Origin: an uncultured Solobacterium sp.
GTDB taxonomy: Bacteria; Bacillota_I; Bacilli_A; Erysipelotrichales; Erysipelotrichaceae
NCBI GenBank assembly: GCA_900552125.1
Contig: URYK01000022.1
Coordinates: 1-46,673, forward strand
Reading direction: 5' to 3'
Length of the DNA: 46,673 nt
In this document: in pieces, positions 1 through 7,353 of the stretch
Layout: every line of letters begins with the position of its first letter
Numbering within the stretch: the stretch's first letter is position 1
Position numbers and translations under genes: made by a program
The notes under the pieces: generated by a model
Told to the model about the DNA's origin: nothing
Database searches by the model: none
The model's input: only the letters and a program-made list of their open reading frames with translations

Positions 1-413
1 AATTATCTTTTGTGTATCTACTAACTTTTTTGCCAACTTTAACTTAATGACATTGGTAAGAATAGTTTTATTTTTTTTAATTTTATCATATTTTTTTTCT
101 GGCCCTCAATACATAGATTACATATATAAAGAAATCAAACTATGTATCTTTATATGCTTGATAATTAATATATTGTCTGCACTTGTAAGAACAGATGACA
201 ATTCGAATTAACTAGAACATCAATATTAAAAGATTGCTTTTAATATAAACTAATGCGAAAATAAAACTTTTTATAAGGATTTTAGTTAAGATGCCATCAA
301 ATAAGTAAATGCAAATTTTAATTAGTGTCGCCAAATTAGAAGCCACATCACCATTATGTGATGTTCATACAATAAGTCATTAAGTCAGTAGTAATAACAT
401 GTCGAAGAAAAAT
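1..413. other. AT-rich non-coding stretch downstream of the RSH-like gene
   Basis: No convincing gene on either strand. The one structure noted is a 7-bp hairpin at 345-364 (ACATCAC / GTGATGT, loop CATTAT), about 50 bases past the stop of the minus-strand RSH-like gene. It has no U-tract, so it is at best a weak terminator. Confidence 0.5.
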
Positions 414-1841
414 TTAAATTTTTTTATATTTCTCTTCAAAGTATTTTACAAGTCTCTTTTTTGCTTTCTTTGTTGTTACAAACTCAAACCATTTTACTTC
501 TGCTGTATAATGTGCATATTCTCCTTTTACTGTATCTGCAACAATATCAATTCTGTCTCCTTCACATAATTTTGTTGATAGATCAACTCTATTAGAATTT
601 TGATTTAAATATGCAAACTGCGCACATAACCCCAATTCATCATGAATTGCAAAAGCGAAATCTAAAACAGTGGCTCCTTCTTGGATTTCAAATCTTTCTC
701 CATCATTTTTAAATACAATGATTTTGTCAGAAAATGCATCATAAATATCATCATCTTCAATCCGATTGATAATCACACCATCTGTCGTACCATTTTGAAA
801 CTGCAAATAATCCTCCTTTTTTAATAGTGTAAATAGATAATGATTTTCTAAATAATCTTCAAGAACAACACTATTCTCCCCACAATATGTTTCCTCTTCA
901 ATCCAATAGTATCCATTTTTATGAAGATATTTATTGTATATATCATAGAAAACCTTATAACAATCTTTATCTTCTGAATCAATTAATACAAGATAGTGTT
1001 TAATTGGGATAATACATTCATCAATGGCATCTTTAATATCACGATCAATATTTCCAGTTACTTTAATTAACCTATTATAAAGCTGTCGTTCAGTTACCTT
1101 TTCATCAACAATTTGAATCGCATTTTTTTCTTCACTTTCATGACAAATTTCAGAAAGTAAAGAATCAACCTCATTAATAGATTTAACAAGAGAATTTACA
1201 CGACTGTTATATGCCTGATTAATGAATTGAAAAGTTGCATCATCAAGAATTTTAAAGCAAAGATTATCAATTTCGTTATAGAAGAAATTCGCGTTTAGTT
1301 CCTTGGCAATGGGCAATAAATATTTTCTTGTATCCTCTGCTTTCTTAATGCGTTTTTGGGGATCCTTTTTCCCTCCAATTGTTCTTAAATTATGGATCCT
1401 ATCGGCAAACTTCACATAAAAAGCATATTTGTTTTCTGAAGAAAGATTAATAAACTTATTAACACTAATTCTATCTATTTCTTCTTTTGTAGCTCCTTTT
1501 ACTTCTTCCTTATCAATCTTAGTAACTGCATCTACTATATCAGCTACTTCTCGATTTGTTGCTAAACAAATATCCTGTATAGTCATACCGTCTACGTCCT
1601 CAACAACATCATGTAATAACGCAGCTGCGACAATATTAGTTTCAAAACCTTGATACGCTAATATTTCAGCAACTGATAAAGGGTGCGATAAATAAGGTTC
1701 TCCAGTTTCTCGATATTGTTTACGATGACACTCTTTAGCGGTATCATATGCCGTTTTTAATATTGATGGATTAATTATAAATTGCTTTTCTTTCATGTAG
1801 CTCAACATTTTTTTAAAACGTTTATCTAATTCCTGATACAT
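414..1841 (-). CDS. RelA/SpoT-like protein with intact HD hydrolase and degenerate synthetase region
   Basis: A 475-residue RSH-family protein, predicted to hydrolyse (p)ppGpp in the cytoplasm. The N-terminal HD domain (about 25-200) keeps the residues known for Rel hydrolase activity: R44, H53 in SHPLSVAEIL, H77/D78 and E81/D82 in LLHDVVED, and D147, N151 and T154 in KFADRIHNLRT. A TGS-like domain lies at about 372-437. Between them, where Rel enzymes carry the synthetase fold, only an outline remains (DIKDAI, then CYKVFYDIY); the usual RFKDYIA-type and NGYQSLHT-type motifs are missing. It is shorter than full Rel (~730 residues) and ends after TGS. The ATG at 1841 is chosen because GGAGG lies just ahead of it; a TTG at 1856 overlaps that site. 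It sits 20 bases after the XRE gene, probably in one operon. Confidence 0.8.
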   Translation of the reverse strand: MYQELDKRFKKMLSYMKEKQFIINPSILKTAYDTAKECHRKQYRETGEPYLSHPLSVAEILAYQGFETNIVAAALLHDVVEDVDGMTIQDICLATNREVADIVDAVTKIDKEEVKGATKEEIDRISVNKFINLSSENKYAFYVKFADRIHNLRTIGGKKDPQKRIKKAEDTRKYLLPIAKELNANFFYNEIDNLCFKILDDATFQFINQAYNSRVNSLVKSINEVDSLLSEICHESEEKNAIQIVDEKVTERQLYNRLIKVTGNIDRDIKDAIDECIIPIKHYLVLIDSEDKDCYKVFYDIYNKYLHKNGYYWIEEETYCGENSVVLEDYLENHYLFTLLKKEDYLQFQNGTTDGVIINRIEDDDIYDAFSDKIIVFKNDGERFEIQEGATVLDFAFAIHDELGLCAQFAYLNQNSNRVDLSTKLCEGDRIDIVADTVKGEYAHYTAEVKWFEFVTTKKAKKRLVKYFEEKYKKI

Positions 1842-1861
1842 ATAATTAACCTCCAATCTAA

Positions 1862-2914
1862 TTAAATTGTTTTCCTATTAAAAGGCTTAATAAACTTATA
1901 CCATGATTTTTCTTGTTCGTTACTCAGATATCCAATTTTAAATCTTTGATTATCAAATATCTTTTTAACAATCAATTCAAAATTATGTTGCATTAATACT
2001 TCCTTTTCCTGACTTGATAGATTTTCAATTAATACATTATTATTTTCTCCATAGAACTGGTTGAATTTTTCAATCAACAATTTAGATTCTTTTTTCAAAT
2101 CAAAATGATAGTTGTTTAAAAGCAAATATTGTGCAATTTCGGGCTCTGTTAAATCAATAACTGCTTTAGATAGTCCAATATATTGAACACAAGCATTATG
2201 TTCTCCTCCACGTGAAAGAGATGCAATGGTACCCAATCCACCAATATAATCTTTTTCGCTATTTGGATTTGATAATATTAAACTAGCCTTTTCTTTTTTA
2301 CTGTTTAATAAATCTATATAAACAGCACTTCCAATTACATCATATACTCCTTTATAACAATAAACATGTTCGCTTTTTCCAGCAAGGTGATAGAATGTAT
2401 CCTTAATTTCTTTAAAATCTTTCTTTTTTAAATACGCATAATTTACTGAACTCTCTCTATTAAGTCCAAAAACCGCAATCGAATGATATGTTGCTAATCC
2501 TAAATCGTTTGTTGTCTTATATAAGAATAACAAACCATACTTTAACGACTTCTCTAGCGATAATGAATGGAGATAATTTGTGTTCGTATTAAAATAATAA
2601 ATATGATAAAATCCTAAAAATTTATCATAAAATGACTGATCTGCATTAATAACTTCTTTTGCAGTAATTGTATCATCTTTATCATCAACAAATTGATACA
2701 ATAATCTATCAATAGATATATTATGTAATTGTTTTATCTTCATCATTACATGGATTGCTGGTTCACTACTCCCATTAAGATATTTGGTTAAAGCTGGTTC
2801 TGATATACCAAGTGCTTTAGCAAACTCCTTTTGACTACCATACATTTTTGATACTAAGTAGCGCAAGTTATACATAAGATGCGTTTCATTACAATTTAAT
2901 TTACAATTTTTCAT
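1862..2914 (-). CDS. XRE-family helix-turn-helix regulator with long unknown C-terminus
   Basis: 350 residues. An XRE-type HTH at about 15-60 (QKEFAKALGISEPALTKYLN) indicates DNA binding. The remaining ~280 residues are mixed alpha/beta, match no sensor domain I recognise, and probably sense a ligand or a partner protein. AAGGAGG stands at good spacing before the ATG. The gene runs directly into the RSH-like gene, so it plausibly autoregulates that pair. The HTH call is firm; the function of the C-terminal part is unknown. Confidence 0.75.
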   Translation of the reverse strand: MKNCKLNCNETHLMYNLRYLVSKMYGSQKEFAKALGISEPALTKYLNGSSEPAIHVMMKIKQLHNISIDRLLYQFVDDKDDTITAKEVINADQSFYDKFLGFYHIYYFNTNTNYLHSLSLEKSLKYGLLFLYKTTNDLGLATYHSIAVFGLNRESSVNYAYLKKKDFKEIKDTFYHLAGKSEHVYCYKGVYDVIGSAVYIDLLNSKKEKASLILSNPNSEKDYIGGLGTIASLSRGGEHNACVQYIGLSKAVIDLTEPEIAQYLLLNNYHFDLKKESKLLIEKFNQFYGENNNVLIENLSSQEKEVLMQHNFELIVKKIFDNQRFKIGYLSNEQEKSWYKFIKPFNRKTI

Positions 2915-3559
2915 GATTCCATCCTCCTTAATTACATTTTATCAAATATTATTACTAATTCACTATTAATTTTTCAACAATCTTTCTTTTTTGTAAATTT
3001 TGATTTATAATTGTAAATTGAATTTTTGATAAGTATTATTTAACTAAAAAAATCGCATACTTACTATAAAAAAAACTCATGTCGTGTAAGTTGTACGAAT
3101 TTACCTCACAAAATAATCTTACACCTAGAGGTGGCTCTATTAATGTTTTTTTATGCAATGGCTCTATACCCGGATTGAGTGGCTCTTAATTAGGTTCTTC
3201 CACAATTTTATGTTTTTGGTTTCCAAACAAATGATAACTACTGATTAATACTAAAGCTACGGTATTCTACAATCACAATATACGCTTTTTTACGGATGAA
3301 CCATCAATTGCGGACAAAGTGGTTAAAGATTCATCAATATTTGATATTTGATTCTTAAAAAACTAAGCACACAGTGAATTTATATATTCATAGTGTGTAA
3401 TTTATATTGATTTAATATGACTTTTTGTTAAAATCTGTAAATCAATTTTCCCTTCAAATTTAGATTTACGTAATTCTCTATCCATTATAAATACATAGAA
3501 ATAATTTATAAAAGAAATCTGTAAAACTATGAACTGCAATTTTTATTTTAAAATTTAGT
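2915..3559. other. 645-bp non-coding stretch with TGGCTCT repeats, possible mobile-element relic
   Basis: No intact gene. Between 3100 and 3190 the word TGGCTCT occurs three times (from 3132, 3159 and 3180), twice extended to TGGCTCTAT. On the minus strand 3200-3350 gives only short broken reading frames. Closely spaced repeated words beside broken frames are compatible with the end of a decayed insertion sequence, but no family can be named. The region also holds the presumed promoter of the minus-strand XRE gene. Confidence 0.35.
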
Positions 3560-4489
3560 TTACAAACTCGTTTTAAGAGCTAATTCTCCTACAATAATTA
3601 GTACATCTATTATATCATCGTCCAATCGTTTAATTGGTAAATGTAAATAAAATGCATACGAATAAAGTTTAAGTACAGCCATTAATACAAAGCCTCTAAA
3701 ATCCAGTTTAATTACTGGATTATTTTCATTATAAAATTTAATAACTTCCTCTATTTCTTTTCGTTTTGAATAAAATATATTTATATAATCATACATACTA
3801 TATTCTCGTGTAAGGTATAAATCTACTAAATCAACATATACAGAAGATTTTATAGAAAAATCAAAATCAACAAATGCATAGTTAGCAAAACCATTACTAA
3901 GCATATTTTTAGATGTTAAATCATTATGTATTATGCAATCGTTGATATTATAAAGTCGTTTAAATTCATTATATACATTAGTATATATATTATATAGTTT
4001 TTCAACTCTTTTTTCTCCACTTGTTTTATCTGTTAACGACTTTATTGGATATGTATAATATTTCTCCTCAAATCCAATAAGTAACTTATCAAGATGAACT
4101 CCGCATACTATGGTATCAGCGGGAAGAACATTACCTATTTGATACCCTTCTTTATATAAACTTGAAATATAATGAAACTTTGCTAATGCTACTACCTGGC
4201 TCATGCAAAATTTATTAATTGGGAAAAAATTTTCAACATACTCTTGAAATTCATATACATTCTTACCATCGAAAAAAATAATTAAAACTCGTCCAACTTT
4301 TATTCCATTTTGATATAAAAAATCAATATATTTTTTCTTTTCTGAACAGGCTCTTAAATCAAACGATTTGTCCATTTTTTTTACCAAATATTTTCTTTCG
4401 TCCAACAAATATATATTTACATTTTTCGAAATATTATCTATATATTGAATTTTAGAAAAATTCGCATTAATAAAATCATTTATATTCAT
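3560..4489 (-). CDS. APH/CotS-type kinase-like protein of the putative RiPP cluster
   Basis: 309 residues with the aminoglycoside/choline phosphotransferase (APH, CotS, YutH) fold signature. HND at 188-190 followed by N195 (IIHNDLTSKNML) is the catalytic HxDxxxxN motif, and FVDFDFS at 207-212 carries the metal-binding Asp. YEFQEYVENFF at 79-89 is the hinge-like segment usual in this superfamily. The first ATG in frame is at 4567, inside the hairpin; the one at 4489 follows GGAAGGGAAG and is preferred. It is third in the cluster, after the radical SAM enzyme and the peptide, with a hairpin terminator in between that should lower its expression. Related folds act on peptides in class V lanthipeptide and thioamitide pathways (known), so peptide modification is plausible (inference). 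Drug resistance is less likely in this context. Confidence 0.7.
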   Translation of the reverse strand: MNINDFINANFSKIQYIDNISKNVNIYLLDERKYLVKKMDKSFDLRACSEKKKYIDFLYQNGIKVGRVLIIFFDGKNVYEFQEYVENFFPINKFCMSQVVALAKFHYISSLYKEGYQIGNVLPADTIVCGVHLDKLLIGFEEKYYTYPIKSLTDKTSGEKRVEKLYNIYTNVYNEFKRLYNINDCIIHNDLTSKNMLSNGFANYAFVDFDFSIKSSVYVDLVDLYLTREYSMYDYINIFYSKRKEIEEVIKFYNENNPVIKLDFRGFVLMAVLKLYSYAFYLHLPIKRLDDDIIDVLIIVGELALKTSL

Positions 4490-4540
4490 TAACAATACTT
4501 CCCTTCCGACATTTCTTACGTAGAGTTTAATATAGAAAAA

Positions 4541-4579
4541 GATAGTGCAACATTCAAAATATGTCACACTATCTTAAAA
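4541..4579 (-). terminator. Hairpin terminator/attenuator between peptide and kinase-like genes
   Basis: GATAGTG (4541-4547) pairs with CACTATC (4567-4573), and ACAT (4550-4553) with ATGT (4561-4564), across a 2x2 internal loop. Read on the minus strand the stem is followed by TTTTTCTATATT. It starts a few bases after the peptide stop, so the peptide message would be made in excess over the downstream kinase-like gene. Confidence 0.65.
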
Positions 4580-4584
4580 TACGG

Positions 4585-4656
4585 TTATTTAAAACTACCA
4601 CAAGTAGCACATGAGTTGTCAATCAAAACAACTTCTACAACTTCTTTATTTTCCAT
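4585..4656 (-). CDS. 23-residue Cys-containing putative RiPP precursor peptide
   Basis: A very short gene. The peptide begins MENKEVVEVV, continues LIDNS and ends CATCGSFK. The ATG is preceded by GAGGAGGTG at ideal spacing, and that ribosome site lies inside the last codons of the radical SAM gene, so the two genes overlap by 11 bases. An acidic/hydrophobic leader-like half is followed by a small Ser/Thr/Cys/Gly core (S15, C16, T18, C19, S21), as expected of a substrate for a peptide-modifying radical SAM enzyme. No signal peptide or double-Gly leader is present. It matches no RiPP family I know; it does not have the Cys-rich layout of SCIFF or Clo7bot-type peptides. An alternative is a small signalling peptide. 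A real gene seems likely; its product is unknown. Confidence 0.7.
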   Translation of the reverse strand: MENKEVVEVVLIDNSCATCGSFK

Positions 4657-5740
4657 GACCTTCACCTCCTCTATACCAACATGTTTTATCACTTGCAAAG
4701 TAAGAATTTCCAAAATAATTAGCTGTTGCTCTACACCCTCCGCAAATACGCTTATGCTTACAATGTTCACACTCTCCCGTAAAATGTCGTAGACATAACT
4801 TTTTTAAAAGTTGACTTGATTCATATGCTTTAGTTAATTCCTCAACATTTTTAAATTTTCGTATATCTTCAACTAAAGGTTCATTAAATACTGAACACGG
4901 AGTAATTTCATAAAATGTATTTACATTAAAACAATCTATTCCAGCTGTACATCCTCCAAAAACTATAGGATTAGATTCAATTTCATAGACTTTTTCTGAA
5001 ATCCAGGGATTGTTCAAAACTAAGCATTTCAACGGATCTTCAGTAACAATTTCAATTTTGTTCCTCCACTTACGACTTAATATCGCAAGGTTTGTTAGAA
5101 AATTGTATTTTTCATTAGGCGTTAAAACTTTGTCATCTTCTGCACCCTTTCCAACAGGTATTACACTTCCTACTCCTAAACGCGAAACGCCTAAATCAAC
5201 AAGCAACTCAATCATATCCTCTATTTGATTTATAGTTTCTCTAGTAACAGTCATCCTTACAGATGAATTTAATTTTGGATATTTTTTCAGAAATTTTAAA
5301 GACTGTATAACCTTCTGAAATGCACCTACATAATTTCGCTTTTTATCGTGTTCAAAACTATTAACACTATCTAAACTTAATTGAATAGTTAAATTTGAAA
5401 AATTTAGCTCATTCAGTTCAGATAAAATACTTTCTGTAAGAAGAGATCCATTACTAGTAACAACAATTTCTCCGAAAGAATAACTGCGAATTAAATTCAT
5501 AATTTCTAAAAAATGTGGATGCATCAATGGTTCTCCCCCTGAAATTGTCAAATTAAAATTATCATTCTTATTTATATTTGCGAATTCTAAAATCATTTGT
5601 ATAGTATTGAGATCCATAAAAATTGATTGTTCATTAGATGCACGACAATGAGTACACCTCATATTACATACACCAGTAATTTCAATCTGAGCATGGGAAA
5701 ATGAAGTCTTATATATTGCTTTATCTGTTTCAACCAACAT
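4646..5740 (-). CDS. Radical SAM/SPASM enzyme, putative peptide maturase
   Basis: 364 residues. The N-terminal radical SAM motif is CNMRCTHC (C25, C29, C32) and the GGEP-type motif is at 68-71. A SPASM-type C-terminus has a Cys-rich tail (C324, C327, C333, C336, C354 in CEHCKHKRICGGC and after), plus upstream Cys in FGGCTAG and PCSVF, which should bind one or two auxiliary Fe-S clusters. Such enzymes install thioether or C-C links on peptides, or mature proteins (known family behaviour). There is no PqqD-like recognition domain at the N-terminus. The ATG at 5740 follows AAGGAG; the TTG at 5749 is too close to that site. The last codons hold the ribosome site of the 23-residue peptide, which is therefore the obvious substrate (inference). 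Confidence 0.85.
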   Translation of the reverse strand: MLVETDKAIYKTSFSHAQIEITGVCNMRCTHCRASNEQSIFMDLNTIQMILEFANINKNDNFNLTISGGEPLMHPHFLEIMNLIRSYSFGEIVVTSNGSLLTESILSELNELNFSNLTIQLSLDSVNSFEHDKKRNYVGAFQKVIQSLKFLKKYPKLNSSVRMTVTRETINQIEDMIELLVDLGVSRLGVGSVIPVGKGAEDDKVLTPNEKYNFLTNLAILSRKWRNKIEIVTEDPLKCLVLNNPWISEKVYEIESNPIVFGGCTAGIDCFNVNTFYEITPCSVFNEPLVEDIRKFKNVEELTKAYESSQLLKKLCLRHFTGECEHCKHKRICGGCRATANYFGNSYFASDKTCWYRGGEGHGK

Positions 5741-6011
5741 AATAATCAACTCCTTATTTTAACTGATATAATAAGATTTAATAATAAGTTAAATCCACAT
5801 ATCCTTTGATTATATTTTATCAAAAAAAGATTATTAGCACCACCGTAATTTGAAGATTTAAATAAAAAACATAAAAACATAAAAATCTTATGATGGCATG
5901 AATTTAAAGACAAATTTTATTTCTATAGAACACCAGCAGCAAAAGTATGTAATTTATAAAATAAAATTCATTTTTTACTATTTTGAATAAATCGATGTTC
6001 AAATTTGAATA
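5741..6011. other. AT-rich spacer between RiPP-like cluster and conjugative element
   Basis: 270 bases without a supported gene. It should contain the promoter of the radical SAM operon and the left limit of the conjugative element, but no att-like repeat could be recognised. Confidence 0.4.
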
Positions 6012-6530
6012 TCAAATAACTCCTATCTCAGTCAGCAATTCTTCTGCTGTTAAATGCATTACTTTCATCATTCCTACTAACAATTCAGGTCTTATCTTAC
6101 CCCTGCCATATTCAAAGTTATTTAGATATGTTCTTGACACTTCAAGTCTAGCTGCAAGTACCGTCTGACTTAATCCTCTTTTTCTTCTATAGTATTTCAG
6201 CATGCTCTCAACTCTTCTTCTTTTGATCAGATAATATCGTTCATCACCCATCACTTCTCTGATCCATCTTTCATCAGCCATGCTACGATAAATATCAACA
6301 AAATGCTTATCGAAGATTTGCCCAGGTGTAATCTCCAACCCAGAAGCAATATTACAAATAAGTCCGATCGAACAGTTTCTTTTTCCACATTCTACCCTGT
6401 AATAATTATCCATATTTACACAAGCAAGTTCAGCAAACTGATTCAGACTTAAATCATATTCTTGTCTCAATTGTTTTAATCTTTGTCCAATCACTTTTAG
6501 CGCAGTGCTATCATACTTAAGCTGACTCAT
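6012..6530 (-). CDS. XRE-family regulator with two HTH domains
   Basis: 172 residues with two XRE-type helix-turn-helix units, one at about 12-63 (LKQLRQEYDLSLNQFAELA) and one at about 113-165 (RRKRGLSQTVLAARLEVSRTY). A basic linker (KRRRVESMLKYYRRKR) joins them. Duplicate HTH units suggest binding to repeated operators, and four 12-bp direct repeats lie upstream at 6865-6912. The gene overlaps the end of the preceding XRE gene by 14 bases and is surely co-transcribed with it. Likely role: repressor of the divergent parA-led transfer operon and of itself (inference). Confidence 0.75.
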   Translation of the reverse strand: MSQLKYDSTALKVIGQRLKQLRQEYDLSLNQFAELACVNMDNYYRVECGKRNCSIGLICNIASGLEITPGQIFDKHFVDIYRSMADERWIREVMGDERYYLIKRRRVESMLKYYRRKRGLSQTVLAARLEVSRTYLNNFEYGRGKIRPELLVGMMKVMHLTAEELLTEIGVI

Positions 6531-6798
6531 TTTCCTTTTCCTCTTTCAATGCAGCAAGGAACAGTTCGTCATATCGTTCATCAAAGAAATCCTGCAGTTC
6601 CATTCCCAGACCATCCAATAATTGAACCAACATCATGACAGAAGGATCGGTTTCTCCTCTTTCTACGTTCAAGATGGCATTATGATGCTTCCCAACCTTT
6701 TTCCCAAGCTCCGATGCAGTCAATCCTCGATATTCACGAAGTTCCTTTAATCGCTGACCAGTCACTTTTATGGCACTGTGCATATTCTTATATTTCAT
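6517..6798 (-). CDS. Small XRE-family regulator
   Basis: 93 residues, nearly all one XRE-type HTH (LRGLTASELGKKVGKHHNAI-like region at about 20-70) with an acidic tail. GAAAGGCGG precedes the ATG. It is the first gene of the two-regulator operon facing away from parA. Such small cI/Xre-like proteins commonly hold conjugative elements in the quiescent state (family knowledge). The 12-bp repeats begin 67 bases upstream of its start, in position to act as its operator. Confidence 0.75.
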   Translation of the reverse strand: MKYKNMHSAIKVTGQRLKELREYRGLTASELGKKVGKHHNAILNVERGETDPSVMMLVQLLDGLGMELQDFFDERYDELFLAALKEEKENESA

Positions 6799-6864
6799 GA
6801 TAACAATCCGCCTTTCACTTAACTTATGACACCATTCTATCGTGCATTTTCCAACCTGTCAGCG

Positions 6865-6912
6865 TTTTACGCTAGAATTTACGCCAAAAATTACGTCAAA
6901 TTTTACGCGAAG
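6865..6912. repeat. Four tandem 12-bp iteron-like repeats
   Basis: Exact 12-base period: TTTTACGCTAGA, ATTTACGCCAAA, AATTACGTCAAA, TTTTACGCGAAG. The core TTACG is invariant, and the unit is close to WTTTACGCCAAA. The array sits between the XRE regulator operon and parA, which fits either a regulator operator array or origin-type iterons. Confidence 0.8.
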
Positions 6913-6999
6913 TGAGTTTTGATTTGTTGCATATCTGTTACATATTTTGTGCTTACCCATTGCTCACCAGCAACTCTCATTACTCATTCGGACAAAGAA

Positions 7000-7030
7000 A
7001 AAACCCCGATATAATCGAGGTTTTCCTTTG
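7000..7030 (+). terminator. Intrinsic terminator-type hairpin
   Basis: AAAACC-C-CGAT (7000-7010) pairs with ATCG-A-GGTTTT (7014-7024), giving ten pairs and one mismatch with a 3-base loop, followed by TTTTCC. The A-rich other flank lets it work on both strands. It lies in the regulator-parA intergenic region, so it may block read-through or act as a leader attenuator. Confidence 0.65.
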
Positions 7031-7115
7031 TTTTCTGCTGTTTCGTGTACAGCCCAATTCTTGACAAAATTAACGTTTTGTTATTTTCTAGATATATTTA
7101 AAATAATTGCATAAC

Positions 7116-7145
7116 AAAAAAACTCGAATATATCGAGTTTTTTTT
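7116..7145. terminator. Bidirectional intrinsic terminator hairpin
   Basis: AAAAAAACTCGA (7116-7127) pairs perfectly with TCGAGTTTTTTT (7133-7144) around the 5-base loop ATATA. A-tract and T-tract on the two sides make it a bidirectional terminator. This is the second strong hairpin upstream of parA. Confidence 0.75.
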
Positions 7146-7312
7146 GTAATAAAAATTTATATGTTACCTTATGTAGCTTTGTAGATTCCTTATAAATAAG
7201 ATATAAGTCTAACTATCTCTATTTTTAATTATTTTTTTATATTTTTAATGTGTTTTATCCTTATTAAAACGAGAGTGTTTTTTCAATAAAAAATACTATT
7301 TTTGCTTACATA

Positions 7313-7330
7313 GCCAGTCTTAGCACTGGC
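7313..7330 (+). promoter_or_regulatory. Hairpin just upstream of the parA ribosome site
   Basis: GCCAGT (7313-7318) pairs with ACTGGC (7325-7330), loop CTTAGC. It ends seven bases before AAAGGAGG (7337-7344), so it could affect parA translation or be part of a leader structure. Its role is inferred only from position. Confidence 0.4.
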
Positions 7331-7353
7331 CATGAGAAAGGAGGTAAATATAT

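Larger units (their letters stand above)
6799..7353. other. Divergent control region between XRE operon and parA
   Basis: 555 bases without a gene. It contains four 12-bp direct repeats (6865-6912), two terminator-type hairpins (7000-7024 and 7116-7145) and a small hairpin (7313-7330) just before the parA ribosome site. It is the natural place for promoters of both divergent operons, and possibly for a partition site or vegetative origin. No clear -10/-35 pair is claimed. Confidence 0.6.

Noticed and set aside
1429..1653. Plus-strand ORF opposite the RSH-like gene
   Set aside because: It lies entirely antisense to conserved HD-domain codons and has no ribosome site or protein-like pattern.
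414..1841. Full bifunctional Rel (p)ppGpp synthetase/hydrolase
   Set aside because: Synthetase motifs are absent and the protein stops after TGS; only hydrolase residues are intact.
3560..4489. Aminoglycoside resistance gene
   Set aside because: The fold signature is APH-like, but sequence and context (radical SAM enzyme and short peptide) do not match known resistance enzymes.
5983..6168. Plus-strand ORF opposite the double-HTH regulator
   Set aside because: Antisense to clear HTH coding sequence; low-complexity translation.
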